Under the pieces are notes generated by a model that saw only the letters and a list, made by a program, of their open reading frames with translations, did no database searches and had not been told where the DNA came from. From Rossellomorea sp. BNER (lineage in GTDB: Bacteria; Bacillota; Bacilli; Bacillales; Bacillaceae_B): 64,000 nucleotides of DNA. Of the stretch, positions 50,552 to 58,616 are shown piece after piece. Positions within the stretch are counted from its first letter, which is position 1. Every line of letters starts with the position of its first letter. The stretch spans positions 456,460 through 520,459 of the forward strand of contig JANAVG010000001.1 in assembly GCA_024213275.1 (NCBI GenBank), given 5' to 3'. Position numbers and translations under genes: made by a program.

Positions 50552-51052
50552 CTAGTAAAGATACTGTTTAATTTCTGTATTGTCCTTTAAAAAAATTGTC
50601 TTATGGTGATACTCTTTTAAAATATGTAAGATTTGTGGTTTGCTTTCTCTTTCAAAATATTGATTCCAGACAAACATTTTTTTAAACATAGTTATCGTAG
50701 GCCGATAGTTTGCTAGTTCTAATCCGAGTTTTTGAAATACAAACCTTTTGGTCATTCGATATTTCCTTTTAGAATATCCCGTATCCAAAAATAGGATCAA
50801 TTCCGCTTGTTCAAAGCCTTGTGACACCCATGTATGGTGGACTCCTTCTATAATCCACTCATCGGTGCGAACAATAGAATCAAGCAGCTGATCTCTTTCT
50901 TCAGGAGTTCTTCTTATATCCCCGTTACTGGACCTTCTCCAGACAACATTATCTAATTCATAATACGGAATATTTAATTCTACCGATAATCTCTGTGCTA
51001 ACGTTGTCTTCCCGCTACCTACCGAACCAATAATATGAATCTTTTTTGGCAT
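50552..51052 (-). CDS. P-loop kinase-like protein (adenylate-kinase/topology-modulation type)
   Basis: 166-aa small P-loop NTPase. The Walker A is IIGSVGSGKTTLAQRL (about 7), then YYELDNVVWRR (about 29), a binding-like motif VRTDEWIIEGVHHTW (about 60) and a phosphate-binding TGYSKRKYRMTKR region. This resembles the AAA family often annotated as DNA topology modulation proteins. The start at 51052 (MPKKIHI) has GGAAGG 5-6 nt upstream; longer readings lack this. It is the first gene of the three-gene operon. The substrate is unknown. Confidence 0.8.
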   Translation of the reverse strand: MPKKIHIIGSVGSGKTTLAQRLSVELNIPYYELDNVVWRRSSNGDIRRTPEERDQLLDSIVRTDEWIIEGVHHTWVSQGFEQAELILFLDTGYSKRKYRMTKRFVFQKLGLELANYRPTITMFKKMFVWNQYFERESKPQILHILKEYHHKTIFLKDNTEIKQYLY

Positions 51053-51160
51053 TCTACCTTCCAATGAAATCACCACTTTAATGATATCTATTCTTATCCT
51101 TTTCTTTATAAGCTCTAAAATTTCCTTCTTCTCATTCAATGAATAAATTTCCCAAAAAGA

Positions 51161-51186
51161 AAAACATCTAATAGAATAGATGTTTT
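51161..51186 (-). terminator. terminator of the short P-loop gene
   Basis: Minus strand: AAAACATCTA / TAGATGTTTT (51177-51186 and 51161-51170), then TCTTTTT. It lies just past the stop at 51192. Confidence 0.88.
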
Positions 51187-51191
51187 GTAAA

Positions 51192-51386
51192 TTATTTGCT
51201 TTCATTAAAAGGGGAGTCCGTATGAATTCCTGCTCGACTTGCCTCTCTAAATACTGATTCTACTTTTGGCCGTTCAAACAAAAGATTCGCCCCTGGAATG
51301 ACGTATACCCCCGCCGCTTTTGCAATTTCATTGGCAGTGGTCGTCTTTCCAACTGCACTTGCTCCTTCTAAACAAATTAAGGGCAT
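51192..51386 (-). CDS. short or truncated P-loop kinase-like protein
   Basis: 64-aa. Residues 1-45 read as the start of a thymidylate-kinase-like protein (LICLEGASAVGKTTTANEIA, GVYVIPGANLLFERPK). The reading then ends in SRAGIHTDSPFNESK without a lid or catalytic domain. Its ribosome site GAGGTG and terminator are good, so it may be transcribed, but it is much shorter than any known P-loop kinase (about 180-200 aa). It may be a truncated gene. No frameshifted continuation is seen downstream. Confidence 0.5.
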   Translation of the reverse strand: MPLICLEGASAVGKTTTANEIAKAAGVYVIPGANLLFERPKVESVFREASRAGIHTDSPFNESK

Positions 51387-51438
51387 GTGATCACCTCTTT
51401 CAATCATTTAAACAAACCCAAAGAAAAAAGATCAAAAG

Positions 51439-53124
51439 TTAAGCTTTAAAACGAGAAATCATTGACTGTAATTCATCAGCTAAATAGGATAAAGAAATAG
51501 CTGCATTTGAGACCTCTTCCATAGAGGCTAACTGCTCTTCTGTAGCTGCAGCAATATTCTCTGTACTTGCAGATGTTTCTTTAGATCCCCTCGCTATTTC
51601 TGTCATAGACCTTTGAACAACCTCGTACCCAGATGTAATTTGCAGTGTCGTAGCTGCCACTTCTTGAATTTGTGATGTGACCTGTTCAATAGATTCAAGA
51701 ATATCCCTAAATTTCAATACTGTATCTTGAGAAAGAGTGATACCAGATGAGACATTCTCTTGAACTAAGTGAATATTTGAAACGGTATCAGTGGATTCAT
51801 TTTGAATTGTAGAGACTAGCGATTGAATCTGAACAGCAGAGAGATTGGTTTCATCAGCTAGCTTCCTTACTTCTTCAGCAACCACTGCAAATCCTTTTCC
51901 ATTTTCTCCAGCTCTAGCTGCTTCAATCGCTGCATTCAGTGCTAGTAGATTGGTTTGGGCTGAAATATCGGTAATTAATGAAGAGATATCGCTGATTTCC
52001 GTTGCACTTGCCACTAATGAGTGAACATCATTACGAGCGAGGTCCACTGATTGATGGATAAACTGCATTTGTTCAAGAACTTTTTGAACAGAGCTTGCTC
52101 CTGTTTCGGCCTGTTTCTTCATTGTATATGACAAATCGGCAACATTATTCGTATTAGAAGCGACCTTCTTCAAGCTTTCAAGACTGTTATTCATTAATTC
52201 TAAGCTATTTTCTGTCATTTCATTTTGGCGGCTAATACTATTCGTAATCGCTTGCATCGATTCTGATACTTGTTCAGAGGTAGCTTTGGATTGTTCTGCA
52301 CTCGCTGAAAGCTCTTCAGAGGAAGCAGCCACCTGAGAAGAAGAGCTGCCTATCTGTTTAATGATTTCACCTAAAGATTTCACAAAAGAATTGAAGGAAT
52401 TGGCTAATTGTCCAAACTCATTCTTCCTTTTCACCTGTACCCTTTGTGTTAAATCGGCTTCACCGTGAGCTATCTCTTCTAACTGCTGGTTCATGATTTT
52501 TAGTGGAATTAGAATCGACCTTAAAAGCAGAATACTTAAAGTGGTTCCGACAATAGTTGAAATAATCGTAATCATTAAAAGGGTCGTTTCACTCCATTTG
52601 GCGGTAGCTTCAATATTTTTCTTTAGCCCTTCTACATCTGAATCCAGTCGATCTACTAACTGATTCACCGCCGGATCTAACACTTCTTTTCTAAGTGATC
52701 TTTCTTCACCAAAATGTAAGGCCTTCGCGTCTTTTGGATTGGTGTTATATACTGATAAAACTTGCTGATTCATATCAAAGAAACGTTTAAAACTTACGTC
52801 TAATGAATCAATGGCTTTCTTATACTTCTTTTCATGGACCAAATCTTTCATATTCTTAATGCTTCGTCCAACATCGTCTGCTTTCTCCTGCATTCCTTCA
52901 GCAAATCCTTTATCTCCCGTGATGATAAACGCACGCTCATCATTTGATAGACCCGCTATCCGATATTGAATATGTTTCACTTCTTTTTGGAGATCCATTT
53001 TATTCTTTAACCTATTATTCTCGTCGATGGTTCTCCCAATGATTGTAACCGAGAAAACTCCCAGGGTGACAATGGCTAAAACTAGAATTGAAATAATAGC
53101 CATTAATTTTGTTCTTATTTTCAC
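51439..53124 (-). CDS. methyl-accepting chemotaxis protein
   Basis: 561-aa chemoreceptor. TM1 at about 8-27, an extracellular four-helix-type sensor domain to about 185 ([25 protein letters not shown]), TM2 about 190, HAMP about 205-260 ([21 protein letters not shown]), then the signalling domain with hairpin tip [20 protein letters not shown] and [13 protein letters not shown] (about 395-435). It starts at GTG (53124); a longer upstream reading is possible but starts with an unlikely hydrophobic stretch. No chemotaxis genes lie adjacent. The ligand is unknown. Confidence 0.9.
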   Translation of the reverse strand: MKIRTKLMAIISILVLAIVTLGVFSVTIIGRTIDENNRLKNKMDLQKEVKHIQYRIAGLSNDERAFIITGDKGFAEGMQEKADDVGRSIKNMKDLVHEKKYKKAIDSLDVSFKRFFDMNQQVLSVYNTNPKDAKALHFGEERSLRKEVLDPAVNQLVDRLDSDVEGLKKNIEATAKWSETTLLMITIISTIVGTTLSILLLRSILIPLKIMNQQLEEIAHGEADLTQRVQVKRKNEFGQLANSFNSFVKSLGEIIKQIGSSSSQVAASSEELSASAEQSKATSEQVSESMQAITNSISRQNEMTENSLELMNNSLESLKKVASNTNNVADLSYTMKKQAETGASSVQKVLEQMQFIHQSVDLARNDVHSLVASATEISDISSLITDISAQTNLLALNAAIEAARAGENGKGFAVVAEEVRKLADETNLSAVQIQSLVSTIQNESTDTVSNIHLVQENVSSGITLSQDTVLKFRDILESIEQVTSQIQEVAATTLQITSGYEVVQRSMTEIARGSKETSASTENIAAATEEQLASMEEVSNAAISLSYLADELQSMISRFKA

Positions 53125-53445
53125 TTCGCTGACCCCACTCTTACTTATAATTTGTAGTCGTTGAAAGATGTTGAACATATTATTCAAGCAAACAAACCAT
53201 TCAAACATCTTATCAAAATGATTAACACCCTTTAATATCGACGCTATTAATATATTTTTTAGTGGAACTTCAAAAAAGAATATACTTCCAATGGAATTGA
53301 GAGGTTTTCAACTCTCTTTCTTATATGAATTGTATTAGATGTATCTAGTGGAGATCTGATTTATGGAAATGAATATGAAGAAGATAAATGTATTCTCGAC
53401 AATCCCCGATTTATTTTAAATAACAAATATAATTCACACAGAAAC

Positions 53446-53561
53446 GGGGCTATCCCAAAAGGGGTAGGGACCACTACAATCTTTGATATATAGAAGATGT
53501 GTTGAGGGTTTCTTCTATATTTGGAGTTGCAGTTCCTGACACCTTGATTTGGGATAGCCCC
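53446..53561 (-). repeat. long-hairpin 3' element, copy 2
   Basis: Terminal inverted repeat GGGGCTATCCCAAAA (53446) / TTTGGGATAGCCCC (to 53561). Inner arms GGGACCACTA / TTCCTGACACC and central ATATAGAAGA / TCTTCTATAT. It is the best-paired copy. It lies 48 bp beyond the MarR gene on its strand and may terminate it. Confidence 0.85.
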
Positions 53562-53609
53562 TTCTAATTTACACCTAGAAAGTCAAAAATGGATATGTGT
53601 TTTTAAAAC

Positions 53610-54035
53610 TTATTTCCTAATGGAATCATTTAACTTGTCGTAAATAAATAATAGTTGCTGCCGTTCCTCTTCAGTTAACTTTTCAAACAAATTTTTACGG
53701 AGTGTTTTTCCTTCTTCGTGTGCTTTCTCGATCATATCGATTCCTATGTCCGTTATTGCTAAATAAATAATTCTGCGATCTTCTTCGTCTACAAGCCGAG
53801 TAGCTAACTTTTTCTGGACGAGTTTTTCTGATAAATGAGTTAAAGTAGGAGGAGTCAATCCTAAAGCTCTCGCAATATCCGATGGACGGCTTTTTCCGCT
53901 TTCCTTAAGGTGGCTAAGTACAAGAATATGGGAGATACCAAGGCTTTCTTTGAACATTTTATTCCATTGAATAATTAAATGGTTTGTGACCTGATCCATG
54001 GAATGAATGAGTCCAAAGATGGTTTTTTCTTTCAT
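53610..54035 (-). CDS. MarR family transcriptional regulator
   Basis: 141-aa winged-helix regulator: helices ILVLSHLKESGKSRPSDIA, then ALGLTPPTLTHLSEKLVQKK (recognition, about 55-75) and wing RLVDEEDRRIIYLAITD (about 80-96). It probably represses the neighbouring SDR pair and binds the palindrome at 55631. A terminator separates it from the SDR genes, so it has its own promoter. Confidence 0.9.
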   Translation of the reverse strand: MKEKTIFGLIHSMDQVTNHLIIQWNKMFKESLGISHILVLSHLKESGKSRPSDIARALGLTPPTLTHLSEKLVQKKLATRLVDEEDRRIIYLAITDIGIDMIEKAHEEGKTLRKNLFEKLTEEERQQLLFIYDKLNDSIRK

Positions 54036-54067
54036 ATGCTTACATCCCTGCTTTCTTTATGAGGAAA

Positions 54068-54089
54068 AGCCCCTTAGTGGTTAGGGGCT
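54068..54089 (-). terminator. terminator of the SDR pair
   Basis: AGCCCCT (54083-54089 reversed) / AGGGGCT on the minus strand, then TTTCCTC. It ends the two-gene SDR transcript 20 bp past the stop. Confidence 0.8.
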
Positions 54090-54109
54090 CTCACTGTGTA
54101 TATATTATT

Positions 54110-54844
54110 TTATTGAGCAGAAAAACCGCCGTCAATGACTAATTCTGAACCAGTGATAAATAAGGATTCATCAGATGCTAAGAATAATGCCGCATTCGCA
54201 ATATCTTCAGGTTGACCTAACCGTTGAAGGGGTGTTGCTTGAACTAAGCGGTCGAGAAGCTCTTTTGATGTTGCTAATGATTTTGTCATTGGCGTTTCAA
54301 TAATTCCAGGGAAAAGTGTGTTTACACGTACTCCTTGGCGGCCAAAAGTTGTTGCGGCTGCTTTAGATATTGCGCGAACAGCACCTTTGGACGCTGAATA
54401 ATGATTAAAACCTTGACCGATTTGAGCAGTATAAGAAGAGATATTGATGATTGAACCTTTCTTCTGTGCTGCCATATAAGGAGCAACATGTTTCATACCA
54501 GCAAATGGACCAAAACCATTAATAGACAGCATTTTTTCCCAGTCATCACGATTGATTTCCTGATATGGTTTTTCTGATGAAATCCCTGCGTTGTTTACAA
54601 GAATATCAATCTTTCCGAAGCGATCATTAACCTCTTTGGCTAATGCCTTCCAATCCTCCTCTGAAGCAACATTTAGCTTCATGCCGTATACATTTTCTTT
54701 TTGGCTTGCCTTTTCAAGCGCTTCTTCGTTAATATCGGCGGCAATGACGATTGCTCCTTCTTTACTGAATAGATCAACCATGCGTTCACCAATACCTGAT
54801 GCCCCGCCTGTAATAATCGCCACTTTTTTATCTAATCTTCCCAT
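54110..54844 (-). CDS. SDR family oxidoreductase
   Basis: 244-aa short-chain dehydrogenase. TGGASGIGERM (about 11), NNAGISSEKP (about 86), INISSYTAQIG (about 135) and the catalytic YSASKGAVRAISKAAATTFG (about 149) are intact, followed by PGIIETPMTKS. Second gene of an SDR pair (15-bp gap). The substrate is unknown. Confidence 0.9.
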   Translation of the reverse strand: MGRLDKKVAIITGGASGIGERMVDLFSKEGAIVIAADINEEALEKASQKENVYGMKLNVASEEDWKALAKEVNDRFGKIDILVNNAGISSEKPYQEINRDDWEKMLSINGFGPFAGMKHVAPYMAAQKKGSIINISSYTAQIGQGFNHYSASKGAVRAISKAAATTFGRQGVRVNTLFPGIIETPMTKSLATSKELLDRLVQATPLQRLGQPEDIANAALFLASDESLFITGSELVIDGGFSAQ

Positions 54845-54859
54845 ACTTAATTCCCTCCC

Positions 54860-55609
54860 TTAACGTAATTTAATGCTTCCGCCATCAACCATAAGTGTTT
54901 GTCCAGTCATATAATCCGAATCATTACTTGCTAAAAAGACAGCCACTCTACCGATATCTTGCTCTGAGTCACCAAGGCGGCGAAGCGGAATTTTGTTAAT
55001 CATTGCATCGTATAATGTTGGATCGTCTTGGCGCCATTGTTCAACACCAGGAGTAAGTGCAATAGGCGAGATTAAGTTGACGTTAATACCATCTGGTCCC
55101 CATTCGTTCGCTGCAACACGAGAAATTGCACGAATGGCTTCCTTTGCCGCTGCATAAGAAGTTTGGGTAGGTTGTCCATCCAGTCCAGCTCCCGAAGCAA
55201 AGTTAATCACTTTACCTTGAGATTTCTTTAATTCAGGGTAAGCAGCTTTCATGAAATAGAAAGTTGGGTAAAAACCTGTTCCAAAAGATAAATCAAAGTG
55301 ATCTAATGTTGTTTCAACGAAAGGCACCTGTCTTGATACATGTGCGTTATTGACTAGAATGTCCAACTTGCCAAATTTTCTTACGACTTCAGCAACAATT
55401 TCCTCTATGTTTTCTTTAACGGAGATATCTTTAATAAAAAGTAAGCCTTCTGTATATTTGTTAACTTCTGCTAAAGTCTCTTTTCCTTTTTCTTCATTCA
55501 CATCGACAATAACGATGTGAGCCCCTTCTTTAGCCATCGCTAAAGCTATTCCTCTACCAATTCCAGAAGCACTGCCAGTTACAATTCCAATTTTCCCTTG
55601 TAGTCTCAT
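54860..55609 (-). CDS. SDR family oxidoreductase
   Basis: 249-aa short-chain dehydrogenase. TGSASGIGRGIA (about 12), NNAHVSRQVPF (about 85), NFASGAGLDGQ (about 135), the catalytic YAAAKEAIRAISRVAANEWG (about 150) and a conserved PDGINVNLISP. The start at 55609 is chosen because GAGGT lies 7 nt away; the longer reading carries the ribosome site inside it. First gene of the pair, directly downstream of a MarR-type operator. Confidence 0.9.
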   Translation of the reverse strand: MRLQGKIGIVTGSASGIGRGIALAMAKEGAHIVIVDVNEEKGKETLAEVNKYTEGLLFIKDISVKENIEEIVAEVVRKFGKLDILVNNAHVSRQVPFVETTLDHFDLSFGTGFYPTFYFMKAAYPELKKSQGKVINFASGAGLDGQPTQTSYAAAKEAIRAISRVAANEWGPDGINVNLISPIALTPGVEQWRQDDPTLYDAMINKIPLRRLGDSEQDIGRVAVFLASNDSDYMTGQTLMVDGGSIKLR

Positions 55610-55630
55610 TAGAATTACCTCTTTCATATA

Positions 55631-55648
55631 TATTTAGACATCTAAATA
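55631..55648. promoter_or_regulatory. MarR-type palindromic operator
   Basis: TATTTAGACATCTAAATA: a perfect palindrome (arms TATTTAGA / TCTAAATA around CA), 22 bp before the SDR start. A further half-site ATCTAAATAAT lies about 7 bp further on. The nearby MarR gene is the probable binder. Confidence 0.75.
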
Positions 55649-55862
55649 TTCAATATCTAAATAATATCAAATTATAAAATGAATTGCAACGAAGACTGCT
55701 TAAATCTATGTTAGTTCTTAACTACCTTCCTGTTGACATCCCACTAGCATAGCTTATGGTTGCTCAACTATTTTCAGATACTTGAATACATAAGCGTTAC
55801 CCCATCTAAGGTAATTCATTTTCTCATTGATCCATTGAAAAAGAGGGATGACATTATAAAAA

Positions 55863-55984
55863 GGGCTATCCCATAAAGGGTCAGATACCACTAAATCATC
55901 TATATATAGAAGGTGTTTCCTCTAAAGGATTTCTTCTAAATATGAAAGTTGTGATTGCTGACACCTTGGTTTTGGAATAGCCCC
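55863..55984 (-). repeat. long-hairpin 3' element, copy 3
   Basis: GGGCTATCCCATAAA (55863) / TTTTGGAATAGCCCC (to 55984) with internal TATATAGAAGG / TTCTTCTAAATAT and TGACACC. It lies about 187 bp past the GNAT gene that ends at 56172. A half repeat TATTTTGGGATAAGCC follows immediately. Confidence 0.8.
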
Positions 55985-56171
55985 TATTTTGGGATAAGCC
56001 TATAATTTTGATAAACTGGTGTACCCGAATAATTTATTTATGGATTAATAGTGGATTATTTCTATTGCTACTTTATTAACCGAATGATTGGAAAAAGTCC
56101 TGTAATCGTCAGAGTAAAGAGTTTAATAGTAAGTTAGCGGATAAATGCATTTATCCCGATGCAGAAGTCTA

Positions 56172-56720
56172 TTATTTCTCCCACTCATTAGCTAAAACAC
56201 TATACACTTGATGATCGTTGAATTTATCACCAATCCTTTCTACTTGTCGTTTTGTCCCTTCATGGATCATACCCAATCTTTCAGGAATGGCTTTACTTTT
56301 GAGATTTTCTGTTGCAACGTTGATCTCAATCCGATTAAGACCTAGCTCTAGGAAGCCATAATCTATTAAAGCTTTACACGCCTGGGTCATAATCCCTTTT
56401 CCCTGAAAGCCTTCTCCCAGCCAGTAGCCAATGACTCCACTCTTATTCGATTTATCGATTATATTGAAGCCAATGGTTCCTGCAATCGAGCCTTTATAGA
56501 TAATTGCCGCTGTTTTTATGTATCCCCCTGTCTCCACAAAACCCTTTAAAGATGCTTGTATCCACTCTTTTGTATCCTTCACTTCCTTTGTAAAATCGAC
56601 CCATGGCAGCCATTGGCCAAGGTACTCTCTTGAACGGTCCGTCAATTGAAAAAGCTCTTCTGAATCGTCTACTGTAAAGGACCTAAGTGTTAGATCGTTA
56701 TTAATTTCTCTTAAAATCAT
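56172..56720 (-). CDS. GNAT family N-acetyltransferase
   Basis: 182-aa RimJ/RimL-type GNAT. LGQWLPWVDFTKEV (about 34-47), SIAGTIGFNIID (about 80) and GYWLGEGFQGKGIMTQACKALIDYGF (acetyl-CoA region, about 96-122), then LNRIEINVATENLKSKAIPERLG. Third gene of a GNAT-PaiB-GNAT operon (36-bp gap). The acceptor is unknown. Confidence 0.88.
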   Translation of the reverse strand: MILREINNDLTLRSFTVDDSEELFQLTDRSREYLGQWLPWVDFTKEVKDTKEWIQASLKGFVETGGYIKTAAIIYKGSIAGTIGFNIIDKSNKSGVIGYWLGEGFQGKGIMTQACKALIDYGFLELGLNRIEINVATENLKSKAIPERLGMIHEGTKRQVERIGDKFNDHQVYSVLANEWEK

Positions 56721-56756
56721 ACCTTTCTCCCCCTAATGTTTCTTATCGCTATAAAC

Positions 56757-57374
56757 CTATTTATCTTCTAAATTCCTTCTCATCAAAGAAGCTATCTGCC
56801 CGGCATTGTCACTTGAAAGTTGTTCAAGTTGTTCAATCACTAACCTTTGCCGATGTTCAGAATGATTCTGACTTAATTTTCTTTTCCCTTCGATTTTGTT
56901 TATATTGAATTTAAACCCTACAACTCCCTTTTTCATTCCTTCCAAAAAACCGTTTTCAATCTCATCTACTTTATAGCTGCTATTTTGATCTTCGTATTTT
57001 TGTACCATTTCTAGCATCGAGAGTAATAGCTCTTCATCGTCATTTTCCATTAATTCTATCAAACCATACACATGAACCACTTCATAATTCCAGGTTGGAA
57101 CAGCTTTGTTCGTTTCATACCAAGACGGGGAGATATAACTGTGTGGTCCATGAAATACTGCAAGAACCTCCTGACCTTCTATGTCCTTCCACTGTTGGTT
57201 AGGGCGGGCAAAATGCCCCGTCAAAACCCTCTTCTCTCTATTAAGAATGAGAGGCAGATGGGTGGCATAAGGAGATCCATCGTGATGAGAAAATAACGTC
57301 GCAAAACTATGTTCTTCCATAAACATAAAAATAGATTCTTCCTCTTCATTTTTAAAATGCTTTGGAATATACAT
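56757..57374 (-). CDS. FMN-binding PaiB-type protein
   Basis: 205-aa member of the PaiB family (FMN-binding split barrel). It opens MYIPKHFKNEEEESIFMFME and has DGSPYATHLPLILNREKR (about 33), FHGPHSYISPSWYE and VPTWNYEVVHVYG (about 80-110). In B. subtilis PaiB, with acetyltransferase PaiA, affects protease and sporulation genes. Here two GNAT genes flank it in the same operon, a matching association. It is not a DNA-binding protein by visible sequence. Confidence 0.88.
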   Translation of the reverse strand: MYIPKHFKNEEEESIFMFMEEHSFATLFSHHDGSPYATHLPLILNREKRVLTGHFARPNQQWKDIEGQEVLAVFHGPHSYISPSWYETNKAVPTWNYEVVHVYGLIELMENDDEELLLSMLEMVQKYEDQNSSYKVDEIENGFLEGMKKGVVGFKFNINKIEGKRKLSQNHSEHRQRLVIEQLEQLSSDNAGQIASLMRRNLEDK

Positions 57375-57408
57375 TTCCTTTCCTCCTTCTTATTTTGCTT
57401 AACGATTA

Positions 57409-57804
57409 TCACCTTTTCCCTTTCAACCCAAAAGCAAATTTTTCAAATCCAAGCTTTTCATAGTAGGGCACATTTTCTTCTTCGCTAAACAATTGAATAT
57501 GTAAATTCGCTTTATGACTCTTTTTCACTAACTGTTGAACGATTTCACTCCCAATCCCTTGATTCCGATAGTTTGGGTGAACAACGACACCACAGAGATA
57601 GGCATTCATTATTCCATCCGAAATAATCCGACCTGTGCCAATCAATTGACTTTGATCATATGCACTAATAACATACCAGCTTTGGCTCATTGCTTGGTGT
57701 AAAGCTTCTTTTGGTAACTTCAAAAAATCGTTCCATCCTTCAACATCATATAGTTTAAAAAGTTCTTCCTGACTAGGAATCATATCCGTATATCTAATTT
57801 TCAT
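57409..57804 (-). CDS. GNAT family N-acetyltransferase
   Basis: 131-aa GNAT. GTGRIISDGIMNAYLCGVVVHPNYRNQGIGSEIVQQL (about 49-85, strand and acetyl-CoA loop with QGIGSE) and a closing YYEKLGFEKFAFGLKGK. The start at 57804 (MKIRYTDM) has GGGAGAG 8 nt upstream. First gene of the GNAT-PaiB-GNAT operon (34-bp gap). Confidence 0.86.
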   Translation of the reverse strand: MKIRYTDMIPSQEELFKLYDVEGWNDFLKLPKEALHQAMSQSWYVISAYDQSQLIGTGRIISDGIMNAYLCGVVVHPNYRNQGIGSEIVQQLVKKSHKANLHIQLFSEEENVPYYEKLGFEKFAFGLKGKR

Positions 57805-57894
57805 TTTAAACACTCTCCCAGTACTTAAATTAGACAATGCCTAAGCAGTATCCTGCTTAAGCAAAGCAAGAATATAAGCGCCTTAACTTAATAA

Positions 57895-57991
57895 TTTGTC
57901 CAATTTCGATGATAATTCATCCGTTATCGTGTTTTATTTGTCCATAATGACCATTAATTTGTCCATAATCAAAATATATTGACCAATCGAC
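57895..57991 (+). repeat. 21-bp phased TTTGTCC array plus ATATATTGACC box, copy 3
   Basis: TTTGTCC at 57895, 57937 and 57958 with a degenerate word TTCATCC at 57916: all steps are exactly 21 bp. The box ATATATTGACCAATCGAC starts at 57974 (16 bp after the last word), then CAAATTTCGG. Confidence 0.85.
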
Positions 57992-58024
57992 AAATTTCGG
58001 CAATTTCCGAATTCATTAATCGAT

Positions 58025-58056
58025 AAAAAGGAGCCACCATAAGGTAGCTCCTTTTT
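58025..58056 (-). terminator. terminator of the small membrane protein gene
   Basis: AAAAAGGAGCCACC (58025-58038) / GGTAGCTCCTTTTT (58043-58056), T-rich on both strands. It lies 12 bp past the stop of 58069-58272 on the minus strand. Confidence 0.92.
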
Positions 58057-58068
58057 ATCAATTAATAC

Positions 58069-58272
58069 CTAGTAAATCAAACTAAAAATCGAAGTTAGTA
58101 CAGTCACACTACCAATGAATATTACAGCAGGAATGGTTAGGACCTTTTTGAAACGAAACCAGACTGAATCAGACAATTCTTTCTTTACTGGAACAATCGA
58201 AAAAAATGGATTGTCTATCATTTTGGTATAAAGACTGTAACCGGCTTCCTTTATATCAAGAGATAGAAACAT
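58069..58272 (-). CDS. small hypothetical membrane protein
   Basis: 67-aa protein, MFLSLDIKEAGYSLYTKM at the N-terminus and one C-terminal transmembrane helix (KVLTIPAVIFIGSVTVLTSI, about 43-62). No family is recognised. AGGAGGG precedes ATG by 5 nt and a strong terminator follows, so expression is likely. It may be a short tail-anchored protein. Confidence 0.6.
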   Translation of the reverse strand: MFLSLDIKEAGYSLYTKMIDNPFFSIVPVKKELSDSVWFRFKKVLTIPAVIFIGSVTVLTSIFSLIY

Positions 58273-58382
58273 ATTTCCCTCCTAATGACTGATATTTCCA
58301 TCTTTTATACGAATCATTAGGAGAAAAGGTTTCAGTTTTAAAAAATCGTTTGTACTTAAGGTCAAGCTTCACGAGGAAGTCC

Positions 58383-58565
58383 CTATTCTACTTTTTTCTT
58401 TTCCCTATCCTTGTCAGCATCATCATCGACTAACCCCTGAGCAGCTTTTTTAAACTCTCGCAAAGTAACACCAAGAGATTTTCCGAACTCAGGAAGTTTA
58501 TTAGGGCCAAAAAATAATAAAGCAGCGAATATAATGACGACGATTTCACCAAATCCCAAATTCAT
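58383..58565 (-). CDS. TatA/E-type twin-arginine translocase subunit
   Basis: 60-aa. One transmembrane helix (IVVIIFAALLFFGP, about 6-19), the family hinge FGPNKLPEFGKSLG and an amphipathic helix ending in acidic/basic residues. It is 51 bp downstream of the YitT-like gene and may share its transcript. ATG 58565 (MNLGFGE) follows AAAGGTG; the longer start at 58583 is less likely. No TatC is in the window, so a partner is elsewhere. Confidence 0.88.
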   Translation of the reverse strand: MNLGFGEIVVIIFAALLFFGPNKLPEFGKSLGVTLREFKKAAQGLVDDDADKDREKKKVE

Positions 58566-58616
58566 TTCTGTCACCTTTTCCATAAGAAATGTTATGATTT
58601 CATAATCATTAGATCA

